From Hydractinia symbiolongicarpus (taxonomy: Eukaryota; Cnidaria; Hydrozoa; Anthoathecata; Hydractiniidae): a DNA stretch of 64,000 bases. The translations under genes were made by a program, and so were the position numbers. Within the stretch, counting starts at the first letter, position 1; the number at the start of each line of letters is the position of its first letter. Shown here one piece after another: positions 63,698 to 64,000 of the stretch. The stretch lies in contig NC_079884.1 in NCBI RefSeq assembly GCF_029227915.1, positions 29,452,001 through 29,516,000 on the forward strand, read 5' to 3'. Under the pieces are notes generated by a model, which was given only the letters and a program-made list of their open reading frames with translations, was not told the DNA's origin and made no database searches.

Positions 63698-64000
63698 GCG
63701 TCATATAATCGTACCAACATATATTTAGCGATACTTTTCTCATATTACTAGGTTGCATCGCTTTTAACAGTGAAACGATTGACTCTGGGGCTTAATTGAA
63801 CTGATTTTGGACTGTGACCTTATAAATGTTACAAGTGAGACAATTGGACTCCAAGAAATAACATTCTTCTTATTTTGACATGATTTTGGGAACTCAGCGA
63901 CTACACTGGACCCTGTGGTAGCGCTTCATTTAAAAATTTAGATAAATAAGTCATTTTTAATGTGGGACCAATCCTAGCCGTTAGCGCGCGCTGAAAATAT
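63698..64000. repeat. Partial X monomer cut by the window edge
   Basis: The first 303 bp of an X monomer, ending in GCGCGCTGAAAATAT. It carries GACTCTGGGGCTTAATTG and TTTTTAATGTGGG as private changes. The array continues beyond the window. On the left, bases 1-2 are the last two bases of a preceding monomer. Confidence 0.95.

Larger units (their letters stand above)
1..64000. repeat. Satellite DNA array, 372-373 bp monomer
   Basis: The whole window is head-to-tail copies of one monomer in a single orientation. Successive starts, taken at the first G of GCGTCAC or its variants, lie 372 or 373 bp apart almost throughout. The exceptions I found are 306, 341 (twice), 348, 370, 371 (three times), 374 (twice), 383, 399 (twice) and 400 (three times). 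That gives 171 complete monomers. No transposon, gene or unrelated spacer interrupts the array. Monomers differ from one another by substitutions and small indels and fall into recognisable types arranged in higher-order repeats. I cannot name the satellite family or species. A centromeric or pericentromeric location is inferred from array purity, HOR structure and monomer size near two nucleosome repeats. Confidence 0.98.
60351..64000. repeat. Block X: 744-bp X/Y dimer higher-order repeat
   Basis: Starts: 60351 Y, 60723 X, 61095 Y, 61467 X, 61839 Y, 62211 X, 62583 Y, 62955 X, 63326 Y, 63698 X (partial). Each monomer is 372 bp except 62955 (371, lost a G in TTTTGGAACTC). X reads TGTTACAAGTGA and ends GAGTTACAACGG. 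Y reads GAACTATC and GCTGTATTAGCG and ends CGCTATCAATCCGCTTCAG. The block runs off the right edge of the window. Confidence 0.95.

Noticed and set aside
1-64000. CRISPR-like or other repeat-spacer array
   Set aside because: Repeats of about 372 bp are contiguous with no unique spacers between them, and the unit is an order of magnitude too long.
1-64000. RNA polymerase III A/B boxes, tRNA or 5S-related sequence
   Set aside because: No GGTTCGANTCC-like B box or tRNA fold was recognised. GGTTGCGTCAC and GGTTCTGTGAC do not fit the consensus.
1-64000. Transposon or retroelement insertion
   Set aside because: Every monomer-length deviation is explained by a small deletion or duplication inside the monomer. 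No terminal repeats, poly-A tract with target-site duplication, or foreign sequence were seen.

Overview
The window is one uninterrupted array of satellite DNA. I see no gene, RNA gene or transposon in it. A monomer of 372-373 bp repeats head to tail, all in one orientation, from base 3 to base 64000: 171 complete monomers plus a 303-bp partial one at the right edge. I placed each monomer start by eye on the motif GCGTCACATATTCG or its variants. The starts are listed in the block entries.

This is eukaryotic, probably centromeric or pericentromeric heterochromatin. That is inference from architecture only: long pure tandem array, monomer close to twice a nucleosome repeat, higher-order repeats (HORs), short dyad symmetries. 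The species cannot be named from the sequence. A hand count over bases 1-360 gives about 37% G+C and 14 CpG, close to random expectation. The lack of CpG depletion argues against a heavily CpG-methylated genome such as a vertebrate's and fits an insect or other invertebrate better.

Layout. Block I (3-4473) is a clean two-monomer HOR of 745 bp (A 373 + B 372). Block II (4474-13728) mixes A, B and new types and holds two copies of a monomer with a 32-bp deletion. Block III (13729-18507) has an R-T-P trimer HOR of 1118 bp and ends in a monomer with a 67-bp deletion. Block IV (18508-25735) is marked by five monomers with an internal 27-bp duplication, a five-monomer HOR of about 1.9 kb, and one small inverted duplication. 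Block V (25736-35054) contains three rounds of a 1119-bp trimer HOR and a 12-monomer-scale duplication. Block VI (35055-42482) has a six-monomer HOR of 2236 bp and a monomer with a 25-bp deletion. Block VII (42483-46949) shows partial four-monomer order. Block VIII (46950-56627) holds a duplication of about 2.9 kb at an offset of 4467 bp, with one 744-bp dimer inserted beyond the second copy. Block IX (56628-60350) contains two adjacent monomers that look identical. Block X (60351-64000) is again a clean dimer HOR, 744 bp, with copies that look identical.

The two ends are thus the most homogenised parts, each with its own dimer, and the middle is an older, shuffled library of monomer types. 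Left and right halves of monomers reassort freely, often with a switch near mid-monomer, as expected of unequal crossing-over and gene conversion. The letters A, B, D, P, Q, R, T, U, V, X and Y are my own labels for recognisable left or right halves. Identity statements are by eye.
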